From Macrotrachela quadricornifera (Eukaryota; Rotifera; Eurotatoria; Philodinida; Philodinidae): a stretch of DNA of 64,000 bases. The stretch spans positions 1-64,000 of the forward strand of contig JAJEKB010021536.1 of NCBI GenBank assembly GCA_022393335.1. Direction: 5' to 3'. Shown here one piece after another: positions 31,399 to 42,900 of the stretch. Position 1 is the first letter of the stretch. The number at the start of each line of letters is the position of its first letter. The notes below the pieces were generated by a model. The model was not told the DNA's origin and made no database searches. It was given only the letters and a program-made list of their open reading frames with translations. Made by a program: the position numbers and the translations under genes.

Positions 31399-34300
31399 AT
31401 GCATACCAGCCTCGCAAACATAGATGATCGCCGCACCGAAATTCAAGAACAATTGGAGAAAGAATTAGATAAATGTACGCATAATCTTTGTGATGAAGAC
31501 GAAATACGATGGAAATTAATACTCTTGACAGATCTCGATCAGTTGACTGATACCAATGGGATCTCTTTCGACAACGACATAAACATATTGTCAAAAGAAC
31601 CTAAATCGGATCTACCTTCTATACCTATTATAAGTACTTTAGACCCAAGTGACTGGCACTCAACACGTGCGGAAGCTCATAAAATGCTCGATATTTCATT
31701 AGATTTTCTTGAAAAAGCTCGTAATCGACCCGCTTGGTTACCCCTGCCGAATGAAGTACGTCGTCGTCTTCAATATGAAGTTCTGCCTGAACAAGGAAAG
31801 CCTTTGGCAGATGTATGTCAAGATATAGTTGACGATGTTCTTCCTTATTGTGGTGGACACACACATCCTCGTTTCTGGGGTTGGGTAAATGGATCTGGGA
31901 CCGTCGGAGGTGTCATTGCCGAAATGGTGACAGCAGCGATGAACTCAAACGTAGGTCTATGTAGTCATAGTGGAATACTTATCGAACGGCAAGTGATTGA
32001 ATGGATGCGTGAATTATTTGGTTTTCCGTCAGCGACTAGTGGAGGTATCATGGTTAGCGGAGCATCGATGGCAGCCGTCACTTGTTTAGCTGTAGCACGT
32101 TATCATGCTCTGAATAAAGTGCGACAAGAAGGTTTAATTGCATTAGGTGTTCGACTGGTGGCTTACTGCTCGACGCAAACACATGTGTGTATGGTTAAAG
32201 CACTCGAGCTGTTGGGACTGGGTAGTCAAGCAATGAGACTAATACCCGTTGATGAAGAATATCGTATGAATATTGAAGGACTCAAGAAGATGATTCAAGA
32301 AGATCTTCAACAAGGTTTTGTGCCGTTTTGTGTTATCGGAACTGCAGGTACGTAGAGAAAATCTATATAATATATACAGCAAAAATTCCTTAACTGAACG
32401 ACTATAGTCAGAATCAGTATCTGCATGTGTATCAGCCTAGCGGATCTACCAATAGGTCTCTTCATACTATAAACTTATTCGAAGCTTCTATTAATATTAA
32501 TAGTATCTTAGAGAAATTGTCTCATGAAGTCCTGATGACAGTTAATCGCATCAAACATTGTTCAATGATGAAACCCTGTTGCTCACTAGTTAACCTAGTG
32601 CCGATGGAGCTCACTATATTTTAACAAGAAACTTAATAGTAAAACATTCTCTTTTCTTTTATTCTTAGACGAGAGGTTATGTGTAATGTGTGATTTGCTC
32701 TGTTTTCGCTATTTTCAAAATCATTTATTATATAGCATAGTGCTTCTCGTTAAAACAATCAAGACAAAAAATTGTTACAATAGAATAGAAACCTTTTATT
32801 GTCTTTGTTGTTGCATGACACGCTTTTCTTAATTGTTATTCTTTGTTTTCCTCGTAACAATTAGTATAGCGTCTTCGATCATTGTGTACAGATTCTTTCT
32901 TTTTTTTTGAAAGTTGTGATCAACTAGTTGATGTTCTAAATTACTTATTAATTATTGCTTCGAATTGGATTTCAGTTTCTCGAATGGCACACTATGCAAT
33001 TAAGGTCATTCACTAATCGACTCTAATAGTACTTCATTTCAAACTTGTAAACCTTGGTCATTATCAGTAATTTGTTCCTTTGAGCTTGATGAATCAAATT
33101 GTATTCTAACAATATCATTATCCAAAGAACTACTATCACTCGATAATGTTCTATCATCTTCTATACCAGTTTCTTCAAATGACATGTAAATCAACTTCAA
33201 ACTTTAGTTGTTTTGATACAAATAAGAGAAAAGAATGTAAAAGAAAAGAAAGTCGAAAGTTTATTTGTCATCTTGTTCGTACTGCATAATATATATAAGA
33301 AAGAGAAAAAAAAGTGAATAATTATACAGCTTCATGTGCAAGAGAACAGTCTAAATGATGATACATTGAAGATAAAGAAAAGCGAATGATTGTCCACAGT
33401 GAAAAGATCAATGCACATAAATCGAATCTATTAAAAGTATTTTTTAGGAAAATTGAATCGATTCAAAAGGATTAATACTGAACTGAATGAAACTATTTCT
33501 TTAGGGAGAAAAAAATATTTATAATAATGATAAAATATCATAACATGAACGAATAATACGTTTCTAAATTAAAACATGTTTGTAGAACGGACAGGTCATA
33601 AATCATTCAGAAGTCATTTCCTTGATAGATAAATAATCAAACAACTAGAGATTATGCATACTCTCTTATATCTGTTTTTAAATGAAAACGAAGTTTTCCA
33701 TCTGATTTAAGGTACAGTAACTACTGGTGCTTTCGACGATTTGGCCGCAATAGCAACTGTAGCTAAAGAGAATAACATTTGGTTTCACATTGATGGAGCC
33801 TTTGGTAGTTTTGTTGTGCTCGATCCAAGTCGACGACACTTGATTTCTGGCCTATCACAAGCTGACTCATTAGCGTTTGATTTTCATAAATGGCTGCATG
33901 TGCCTTACGCTGCAGGATGCCTGCTGATACGTGAATTCGCCATGCTTCAAGCTACTTTTGCGTCGCCTCGTGCCTATTTGGCTGGTACCGAACGAGGCTT
34001 TGCTGGTGACAGTCCATGGTTTTGCGACATGGGCATTGAACTCTCACGACCTTGCCGTGCCCTCAAAGTTTGGTTAACTATTAAGGAACATGGAATAGTG
34101 CGATTGGGCGAGTCAATTGCGGCTAATTGTAATCAGGCTCAATATTTGGCCAGTTTATTGGTAAAATACGATTTCATCCGAGTATTCTTTCCTATCTCAC
34201 TCAACATTGTCAATTTTCGTCTGGAACCTCACGAACTGAAGTGTGTCACTCCAGAAATTATTGACATATTCAATAGTGAACTCGTTAATGATTTGCAAGA

Positions 34301-34466
34301 ACAAGGTATTTCTGTTCCGTCAACATCAAGACTCAATGACCGTCTTCATATTCGAGTTTGTGTTAGCAACCATCGTACTACGTCAGCGGATTTCGATTTA
34401 TTTGTCAATGCCTTAATCGACTTGTGTCGATCACGAATTACTTTGATGAATGGAATAGTGACCTAA
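31399..34466 (+). CDS. PLP-dependent group II amino-acid decarboxylase-like enzyme
   Basis: Two exons, 31399-32347 and 33712-34466, join in frame across a 1364-nt intron (donor GTACGT, acceptor ATTTAAG) to give 567 residues. The start chosen is the ATG right after a TTTTTTTTTAG acceptor. Family features: HTHPRFWGWVNGSGTVGG near residue 155; SGGIMVSGASMAAVTCLAVA near 215, the PLP phosphate-binding region; WFHIDGAFGSFVVLD just after the junction, with the PLP-ring Asp; and LAFDFHKWLHVPYAAGC, containing the PLP lysine. The last ~100 residues show the usual C-terminal small domain. It should decarboxylate an aromatic or related amino acid; the substrate is not predictable. The first ~80 residues are an unrelated acidic extension. 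The core looks closer to bacterial-type decarboxylases than to animal DOPA decarboxylase, and coding GC is higher than in neighbours, so transfer is possible. Confidence 0.85.
33039..33185 (-). CDS. Small acidic Ser-rich ORF, antisense inside the decarboxylase intron
   Basis: A 48-codon ATG-to-TGA frame encodes MSFEETGIEDDRTLSSDSSS and then a further Asp/Ser/Gln-rich part ending DNDQGLQV. The composition is more protein-like than the A/T-codon noise around it, but length alone is weak evidence and no homologue is recognised. It could be a nested small gene or one exon of an old one. Confidence 0.25.
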   Translation of the reverse strand: MSFEETGIEDDRTLSSDSSSLDNDIVRIQFDSSSSKEQITDNDQGLQV

Positions 34467-35079
34467 TATTTAGGAGACAATAATTTTAAAAAAATGAATT
34501 GAAACATTTACAATGAGACAGAATTAAAGATAAACAAGCAAAGTTATATTCAGTAAAGAATGTTTTTTATTTTAGGCATTCTCACACCATGAATAAGAAT
34601 TTCTATGATACAGAAAACTGTTTTTCCGTCGATAGGTACTAAAGATAATTCTGTTCTATTTAATTTTTACTTTAATTAACTAACTTGAAAGTTTTTGAAT
34701 ACCTTCATCTTGCTGATGACTTAGACAATCTTTGGTCTGCTCTGTTCTAAGCAGAACTTCAGTCATCGACACAATGTAGTCAGTAGCTCGTTTCGGGAGC
34801 ATTAAGAAGAGATCTTCTATTCAAGCTGAAAAAGAGCGATAATATATACATATAAGCATTCTGATAGAGCTCAATATTCACTATCATCCTGTATATTTAT
34901 TTATTTTCTTATACTCATTTATTGAAAAGAAAATTTGACTATAATGAAAAATTCTCAATCAACAAACACTAAAAATCGACATCTTTTCGCTGTTGTTTTC
35001 AGTTATTACTCCCACAGAAATAAATTATATAAAAGGAATTGTACTATTCGATAGCGCATGAAGTTCTCTACCATTGTAT
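34467..35079. other. Intergenic spacer
   Basis: 3' flank of the decarboxylase gene. No further gene recognised. Confidence 0.45.
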
Positions 35080-35335
35080 GTATTATATAAATAGTCACGT
35101 GGACAGACACGTAACCATCCACGTGACTGTCCTTTGCTCAGTATTTCGTGTACATCCTAGAACCTTCTATGTCTCTCTCTGATGTTATAGACTGTTTCAT
35201 TTTTGATACTATATATACTAGTTGTTGCCACTGTCTTTCACCTTCTCAGTCAGTTACTCAGTACTCACTTAAACAGTCAAATCATTAATTCATAAGTAAT
35301 GAGTGGCCACTTATCTACTGGTGATCGGAGGCGAA
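35080..35335 (+). promoter_or_regulatory. TATA plus paired CACGTG sites; possible solo LTR
   Basis: A TATATAAATAG box at about 35084-35094 is followed by an 11-bp perfect inverted repeat, AGTCACGTGGA (35093-35103) and TCCACGTGACT (35118-35128), each holding an E-box CACGTG. Downstream is pyrimidine-rich sequence with repeated CTCAGT/TCAGT initiator-like words (35248-35275). Then comes TGGTGATCGGAGG at about 35321, which could be a tRNA primer-binding site. TATA, initiator and primer-binding site in this order suggest an LTR whose partner is gone. A cellular promoter with no gene recognised downstream is the alternative. Confidence 0.35.
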
Positions 35336-35339
35336 TTAT

Positions 35340-36110
35340 TTCGTTGTATTTCAATCTATGTATAAAATATCATAAATCTTCTTCCACATTAGTTAATAAT
35401 TTATATTTCTGATAATTTACGAATGATAAAATGTAGACTTTTTCATTGAAGAAAATAAAACAAATGAAAATAGATTATAGTTCTTCAAGAAACATAAGTC
35501 AGTTTCGTTGAAAATAAGAACAGTTTAATAAGCTACCAGAAAATATTTTTATTTATAAAACTAATAATTATATAATTCTGCTTCTTAGGTTTATTTTTTT
35601 GGTGAATTTTTAAATATTCTTATTTGTTATTTTCTCAAACAATAATTTGCATTGACTACTTGCCTTCAACTCATATTCGTGAATAATCATTATTTTTTGT
35701 TTTATTCCATGTCTAAAAACTTAATTTTTCAACTAGAATATCTTTGACAGAAAAACCTTGAATTGAACAGAACTAAAAGCTTATACTGTAATGAAAGATA
35801 ATTTCTAATCTAACAAATGTAATGGTTTCGTTTGGAAAAATTATAAAAATTATTATTTATCTGGAAACTTTACATTCCACAAAATAATTGAATATCATTG
35901 TAACAATACTTGAAAAAATCCACTATAAGTTTTCTAAACTATGTAGTAATTAGATGCATAATTATGTAGAAATCTTTCAGGGATTTTATCAAATTAATAG
36001 GTATTATCAAAATTGTTCAAGTATTGTCAAAAGTTATTCCTAAATTCAGTTATTTTTATCTAAAAAAAGTGTGTGGACATATTTTTGATCATTTTGATAA
36101 GGGAAATCCA
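35340..36110. other. AT-rich spacer
   Basis: No coding exon, RNA gene or bounded repeat recognised. Confidence 0.45.
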
Positions 36111-36530
36111 TCTAAACGCATTTGTTCTTTTTCAGAAATGAGGTAAAATGAAACTGTATACGTGTATGATCGCGACTAATAATTAAAACACAGAAAACGC
36201 ATTTTGGACTCTTATATATGAAGAAATATGTGTACCATGAATGCGTTTGGGCACAGATATAATGCGTTTGGGCACAGATATAATGCGTTTGGGCACAGAT
36301 ATAATGCGTTTGGGCACAGATATAATGCGTTTGGGCACAGATATAATGCGTTTGAACGCGTTTGTCACTGGAAATATACGAAAAAGCGTTCAACTACAGA
36401 AATGAATGAAACGCGTTCAAACACGGTTATTGGATGTGTTTAGACGCGGCATATTATATTTTGAAACGTGTGACGCGTTCAACCGCAGACTAAATGCATT
36501 TAGACGCGTTTAGTCTGCGTCTAAGAGTTA
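36110..36530. repeat. Degenerate GCGTTT/ACGCG-rich repeat cluster around the minisatellite
   Basis: Flanking the exact array are many variants of one word: AAACGCATTTG (36115), AAAACGCATTTTGG (36194), GAACGCGTTTG (36353), AAAGCGTTCAAC, AACGCGTTCAAAC (36411), GTTTAGACGCGG (36438), ACGCGTTCAACCGCAGAC and TAGACGCGTTTAGTCTGCG (36501). Both orientations occur. CpG-bearing words are otherwise scarce here. Confidence 0.7.
36240..36354. repeat. 21-bp minisatellite, five full units plus a partial sixth
   Basis: Five identical 21-bp units beginning AATGCGTTTGGGC occupy 36240-36344, and ten bases of a sixth follow at 36345-36354. Because 21 is divisible by 3, the array stays open in several frames on both strands; those frames are a by-product, not genes. 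The absence of differences between units points to recent expansion or homogenisation. Confidence 0.95.
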
Positions 36531-37454
36531 CATGGGAAGGATCGTCATAAAAAGCTAATTTCAACCATGCTTGCTTGAAAACTTCATTGCTACAGCAGCC
36601 AAAAAGCTTGACAATTTTTGTGGTAAATACGATAGACTATGAGAAATATTTTTAAAAATGTTACCAAATTTCATGGAGTAGAAGGCAAGATATAAGTGTT
36701 TTTATGTTCTAAAAACCAATGGTAAAATATAATTACAACTCATTCATATATTCGTTTTCTTTCTTTATGTTGCATCATGCTTGAATGAATATGCATATTT
36801 ACTTGAATGAATAAAATGCATCAGTAGCAGAACGAGAAAGATTCACAAGTGAGTGAATGAGTGCCTTAGTAATTACTATTTTTCTCTTTACCAGTATTCG
36901 TAACTTTACCAAAAAAGTTTTCTATTAATATGTAAATCAGTGATGCGTTTTATTGATAACATGGATTGATTTTTTTTGTAATTTATTTAATGGTACATAT
37001 ACGTGTAGAATATGACTCTACTGATAAAATGTTTCAAGAAATTTTTTAGTTTATTGGAAATTTTCACCTCTTTCAAGTTATATATTTATTTTATGTCATA
37101 CATTTTATAGTCAAAGTTACCTATAAAAAGCAGAAATCAGCTAGTTGATAAGATTCACTAGTTTATAAACTTTTACCATTCTAAATTAGCTGTAATTATT
37201 TGATGTTTAATGTCTTTAGATGTTAATGGTATCTACTCTCTACGAAAAAGAAAATGCGTTTACCAACGGCAAAGACTGCAATAAAAATGAAACACTGGAC
37301 GATTTGAAAGCCGTAAGTGTCCTAATTTTAATATGTTGTTTGGCTTTCGATGCACTTACTTGTTGGTGATTGCTGACCAACGAGGAAATATAGTACCATG
37401 AACAATTATAGAACCACTATATCAGATTTAAGTATTAGCTTATTCTTTACTAAC
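36531..37454. other. Spacer between repeat clusters
   Basis: No gene recognised. A possible short exon near 37220-37313 (MVSTLYEKENAFTNGKDCNK..., followed by GTAAGT) has no neighbour to join. Confidence 0.35.
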
Positions 37455-37795
37455 CCAGATGGACTAATTCGAGAGTCTGACCCGATACCGAATCCAGTAA
37501 CGAATGCGGCAAAATAGCATCGGATTCAACAAAATCCTGGTGACGGAGTCACATCGAATTCCGAAGTGTTGTGATTCGATCGGATTCTATGTTAAATCCG
37601 ATAGTCGGATCCGATAGACTTTAAAGATTATACGTAAAGAGTGCTTAAATCACTGCTCAAAGAATTTGCAACAACTGACACTTTTCCGACGGAATCCAAC
37701 GCAATTCCGTCACCAGGAGTCCTATAGGATTCTGTCGGATGGTTGGATGCGACAGGATCTGATCGGATCCAATATCGGATTTGTTCACCTGGGAA
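37455..37795. repeat. Imperfect foldback rich in GGATYCGAT words
   Basis: TCCTGGTGACGGA near 37541 and its exact complement TCCGTCACCAGGA near 37706 form the core of an imperfect inverted repeat. Around them CGGATTC, GGATCCGAT and TCGGATG recur many times in both arms. The loop contains a plain stretch (37620-37680). It resembles a decayed non-autonomous foldback element. Confidence 0.6.
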
Positions 37796-38235
37796 CTTAA
37801 ATTACTGAACCAAATAGAAACCCTATTGATATATATGCTCGAATATTCGAACATATATATCTATAGTGTCTATTTTGTTCAAGAATTTAAGTTAGTAGGG
37901 AATAAGCTAAAACTTAAATTTGATATAATGATTCCAAAATGTTTCATGACATTGTGTATTTGAGTCAGAGATGTCCATCGCGGTTGAGAATCTGCCGCTG
38001 CCGCGTCGCGATGAGATTTTTGAAAATCTTTGAATTTTCAAGGCTGTGACCGGTTTAAACTAGAGTTGATCATGACAATTGATCAAATTTGTCAAACCTT
38101 ATCGTGCAGCACGCATTAACGTCGAGATTATTTGAAAATTCCTGAGCTTTTGAAACTTCTTTCATAGAAAAGCTACCGCCGTCGAGTCGTGATGAATATC
38201 TCTGATTTGAGTACTTCCTCCGCCTTCACGAAGAG

Positions 38236-38826
38236 CTTTAAATCATTTAAACCTATAGAAAGCTCAATGAATATCTATATATCAACTCCTTTAATTTAAA
38301 TCTACAAGAGTAAACCTATCAAACTTTTTTATTTTTCTATTTTCTTCTGATAATGAATATATATCACGTTATCTTTTATTTCTGTCATATCTATAAAAAC
38401 AATCGAATTTTATTAGTAAAGAACTAGAGAATAAATAGAGTTTAGTTTATATGAGAACAAAAAAAGTGTAATATATCTTATCAATATCCTTACAATCATT
38501 ACTGTCCATGTATGGTTCTATTATTAAATTATAGAAAAGATGAGGAATTCAATGGATGATCATCTGAACAACAAATATAAATATGATAGCTTTATCTATG
38601 GCAGAAACAGATCTCATATGAACTAAATTCTATTTATTCTCTAGTTCTTTACTAATGAAAATCGATTGTTTTTAAAGATTTGGCAGAACTAAAAGATAAC
38701 GGGATACACGTTCATTACTAGAAGAGAATTAAAAAGTTCGATAGTTTTGTTCTTTTTAGATTTAGATTAAAGGAGTTAATATATAGATATTCATTGAACT
38801 TTCTATAGGTTTGAATGGTTTAAAAT
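38236..38826. mobile_element. Long foldback element with arms of about 215 bp
   Basis: The arm at 38236-38455 is matched in reverse complement by 38613-38826 with high similarity. Examples are AAAGAACTAGAGAATAAATA against TATTTATTCTCTAGTTCTTT, and AATGAATATCTATATAT against its complement. The loop is about 157 bp. There is no open frame of note beyond shadows. A transcript through it would form a hairpin more than 200 bp long. Confidence 0.8.
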
Positions 38827-39019
38827 TCTTTTTTAGAGAAATGAGAGTAGGTGAGAAAGAGGAGCAGGAATAGAAGCATTTAAATATATTTCTTAGTGAG
38901 TATTGCTCCAATATTGTATGAACTAATAATGAGGTTATATACAAAATGATTTCTCTCTTGAGATGATTCCAATTAATATCATTATTGGTACTACTAAACC
39001 TATGATGGTTCAGAATTCA

Positions 39020-39260
39020 GATGAAGTGCCCAAAAGAAGAACTGATCTATTTTAACAGCTCTTTTGATAGGAACTGAGTTTCTGAAACAGTTCTTGTGAC
39101 TGGAACTGAACATTTCTCAGTTCTTTTGATAGAAACTGATCTGTTCTAAAAAGATTTTATTCCCACAAACAGAATAAAATTTTTCTATTATTGAGGAAAT
39201 TTTTCTAATAACAGCAATTTTGTGCTGTCTGTGAGAAAAAAATCTTTCTGGACAAGTTCA
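39020..39260. repeat. Hairpin-type repeats (CAGTTCTTTTGATAGGAACTG family)
   Basis: Three related units at about 39056-39150 each pair with themselves (CAGTTC...GAACTG). A following stem pairs AAAAAGATTTTATTCCCACA (39149) with CTGTGAGAAAAAAATCTTT (39233). Reverse-oriented relatives (TTCAAAAGAACTG, TTCAAAAGAGTTG) occur near 39711-39765, so this may be the left end of an 800-bp foldback unit. Confidence 0.55.
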
Positions 39261-39342
39261 TCCCATGTGTTCAACTGCGGTCAAACTACGATAGAAAGAT
39301 CGCACTTGTAAGAGAAGATGCTCAGTTAATCTCAGCATTTTT

Positions 39343-39540
39343 TAAATAAATGACAAATTAATAAATGAATAATAAATTGATGATAAATTGATAATAAATT
39401 AATAGCAAATTAATAATAAATTGTTAATAAATGAATAATAATTTATTAAAAATTAATGAGAAATTAATGAAACATGAACAAATCAATAAAAATGAATAAT
39501 TTAATAATTAATTGATGATTAATAATTCATGATTTAATAC
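39343..39540. repeat. AT-only degenerate microsatellite
   Basis: About 200 bases of imperfect AATTAATAA/AATTGATAATAA units with almost no G or C. Confidence 0.75.
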
Positions 39541-39992
39541 ACCATGGCATTGACTTTTAGTCTTGAAAAAAAATGAAGTATCTTTCTCATTGTAAAAAGT
39601 TAGAAGGAGCTAGAGTGCTTGTGATAGTTCCTTTTATACCTCCGTGCGTCAGTATGAACTACGATGACTGCGCCGCAATTGTCAAAAAAGCGGTGAAATG
39701 AAATTTTCGTTCAAAAGAACTGTCAGAATGAATTATTTTCTTTCAAAAGAGTTGTTGACACAATTCTTAAGATTAGAACGAATATAGAACTGTAAGGGAT
39801 TTAGTTATTATTTGGGACAATATATAGCAAAAGCTTATTGAATGAATTAGCTAGACTATTTTTGCTCAATACTTGTAAGAAGTTAGTCTCAAGTACATCA
39901 CATAATTCGAGAAGCGATTCTATTGATAGTATCAGAAGATTGAAGTGTTACACGATATTGATTAACTATGTATGCTTTTTGTTTTTACACAG

Positions 39993-42900
39993 AGAAAACA
40001 GATGTTTATCAATATTTTCAGGTAAAAGACGAATTGTTGAAGGAAATCAGACCATTTGGTATTATTTCACAAGGTTTTAATTATTCTCCAAATTCATTGA
40101 AACCTAATAGTGATGGCAAATGTCTTGCGTTTATATCAAACATCGATAAGCACAACCATCATATTTACGTACAATCTGAGTGCGATATACAAAATATGGA
40201 GCAATTCACTGCAGAACTTGAGTAAGATATTTTGAGAAAAAGATTCTCTTATTAAAATTAAAATGTAAACTTGTTATTTTTTTAGTGCTTACTATTCTCA
40301 CTCAAAAACAGAAGAATTATTAGTAAAAGATGTTTTAGTTGGATTGGCATGCGTTAGCAAATATGAAGGAGTCTACCATCGTGTATGTATTAAGGAACGG
40401 CATTCTGACAAGTATGTGCTTAAATACGTTGACATTGGATTAATGGAGGAAGTTAAAGCGTACGAAACTCAATTCAAATATTTACTTAATTATTTTGCTA
40501 CATTTCCATGTATGACTACTCCTTGCCGTCTTATGGATATTGAATTTAAACTCAATAATTACCAAATGTCACCTGAAACATACGAAGAATTGTGTGAATT
40601 ATGTTCAGGAAACTCATTTTTCATTGAACCATATGGTCAAGTGAACGATGTCTGGAACGTTAAAATTGTTAGTATTGATCGACGCTGTCTAAATGATATT
40701 GTTGTTGAAAAAGGATTTGCAACATATGTAATATATATACATATATATATGTATATGTTATAATTGATTAATAATACTATGATCTTTTTCAGTCTTCTTC
40801 CTCTTTACAGATTAAACCGTCATCGTCAACGAACACTGTTACTGAAAGTTACAAAGATCGAGAGTATGTTAAGCTATTCTGATATCTTCTTCCACATTGT
40901 AGATAACGTTCCTTCGATAATTTCTTTTCTTCTGCCAATCATAAACTGTCAATGTTGCATTAATATCGAGTTACAAAAACATAAGTTAAAGCTATATGAA
41001 AAGATCAAAGGAACTCGTAGAAAAAAAATAAGAAGTTTAGATATGATGAGTTATAACACTCATTCACACCTAATTCAATATGATATTCCAACACAATCAT
41101 TTTTTAGAGTGAGAATAATTTTATTAGCTCTTTCAATTGAAAAATTAGTTCTAGTAACATATTAAATATTCTTATTGATCGTGAGATCGAGAAGTTATGC
41201 ATTCTGCATGAAACCGATTCGATTACAGAAATGTCTTGTATACTGTTAATATCTGACAAATATAGAGCATATTCGATGAAGTTGATAGCTTTTGACGTTT
41301 TAATGTATGGGCATTAGGAACTTAGAAAGATATCCCTGCAATTTTTTTTTGTGAAAATATTCAATAGTTTTTCTTAGTATTAAACACAAAAGATATGAGA
41401 GAATAAAAGTATTACTGATAGAAAGACATTGATAAATGCGACAATTGAAAATGATTGAATCGTTTTATGATATAAGTAACGAATTTTAGTCATAAAATCA
41501 TGCTAGACTAGTCACTGTTTGTAAATCATCATGTTAACGATACTATCTATCATAAAGATATCATCTGTAGAAATGTTATTAAACTTAAGGATATTATTCG
41601 TTGCAATAATAAAAAAGGGCATGTTTTGTGTAATGAAAGTTACTTATATTTAGTGCTAATGTCAGAATTTGATGATACGTTTTCTTAAAACAGACGTTAA
41701 GTGAATATGTTCCTACCGTCAAAATCTGTAATTTTTATTTATTTTAGAAAGATTGAAGATACTCCAAATTCTATGAATTTGAAAAATAAATCAACAGATG
41801 ACTCTTGTGAAAATGATAATAAGCCAAAAACAGCTGACCAGAATCAAAACGGTTTTACAGACAAATATGATGAGGATAATTATACTAAAGTGAGTATTCA
41901 TTTATTGTCATGATTATATGCAGATATGCTACAATACTTTTCAATATGCTTTTGTTTTATATTAGAAATCTGGAACATCATTAAGTTCTAAAACGGACAC
42001 ATACGACAACTATGTATTATATATTTTCCTTGTTTTTATTTTCCAATATTTCTCTTTTTAGGAGGTGGAAAATTCCTCACCAACGACGAATGGTAAGAAT
42101 TAAATTCTGCATTTTTTTCGTTATCTAGCAGTCTTTAAAAATCTTTACGAATCTTCATAAGTGGCATTACTTTTGAGATTTGTTTTTCCCAAAGCTTAAT
42201 TCTGTAGAGCCTGAAAATTGATATCTTGTACAACTTCAGAATACAGAAACATGTTTTTAAAAATGACACATTCTTTGAAATTTAAGTCTATTTTCAAAAA
42301 GAGTCGTGTTTATGTTTCTGATAGTTTGCTAATAAGATTAAACGTCTCACGGGAATATTTCATTCTGGTAACACAATTTTTATCGAATTTTTTCTAACTC
42401 AAGCCACCAATTTTTGGACAACCGTTCACCATTGATAGCTACTGAGTTCAGTCTTTCGTCATTCGGTAGAGTTGCGCATGGAATGAAGAGCGTCTATCCA
42501 TATAGAATTCATAAGATTTAAGGAATATTTTCCTTGATTGTCTTCGAAGTAAAAAGTTTTTCTTTATCTATTTTCATAATTTTTCATATATGCCTAGACT
42601 CAAATTGCATCACAATGTATCCTGAAAAGTTTTATATTCTTTATAAAATTTGAAATCTCTCTATCATTTCCTTGTAGGAAAATAAGTTTAAGAGGTGAAA
42701 TTTTTATTGAGAATACAGGGCGACTCTTTGAACTACATTCTGGTGAAATTTCAGCCTAAGTCAATATGAAAACAGTCTGAAAAAAACTTTTTTGAACGTA
42801 ACGAATCTTATATGCATAGACGCCCGCTTCTCTCGCGCCACTCTATCGCATAATGAAAAGCCGAACTCGAGAACTATCAATGAGAAGAGTTATCTTAATT

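Noticed and set aside
36112..36443. Open frames of 61-93 codons on both strands with repeating peptides
   Set aside because: They arise because the minisatellite unit is 21 bp and therefore open in several frames; no start or splice context supports coding.
38762..38944. 60-codon minus-strand frame
   Set aside because: Lies in the arm of the foldback element and has no protein features.
39838..39955. Possible first exon of the Tudor gene (MNELARLFLLNTCKKLVSS)
   Set aside because: Protein-like and followed by a GTGTTA donor-like site, but it ends in phase 2 while the next exon needs phase 1.
40764..41165. 133-codon plus-strand frame
   Set aside because: Its start overlaps the correct exon 40793-40863 in another frame, and the rest is intron sequence; the Tudor gene phases exclude it.
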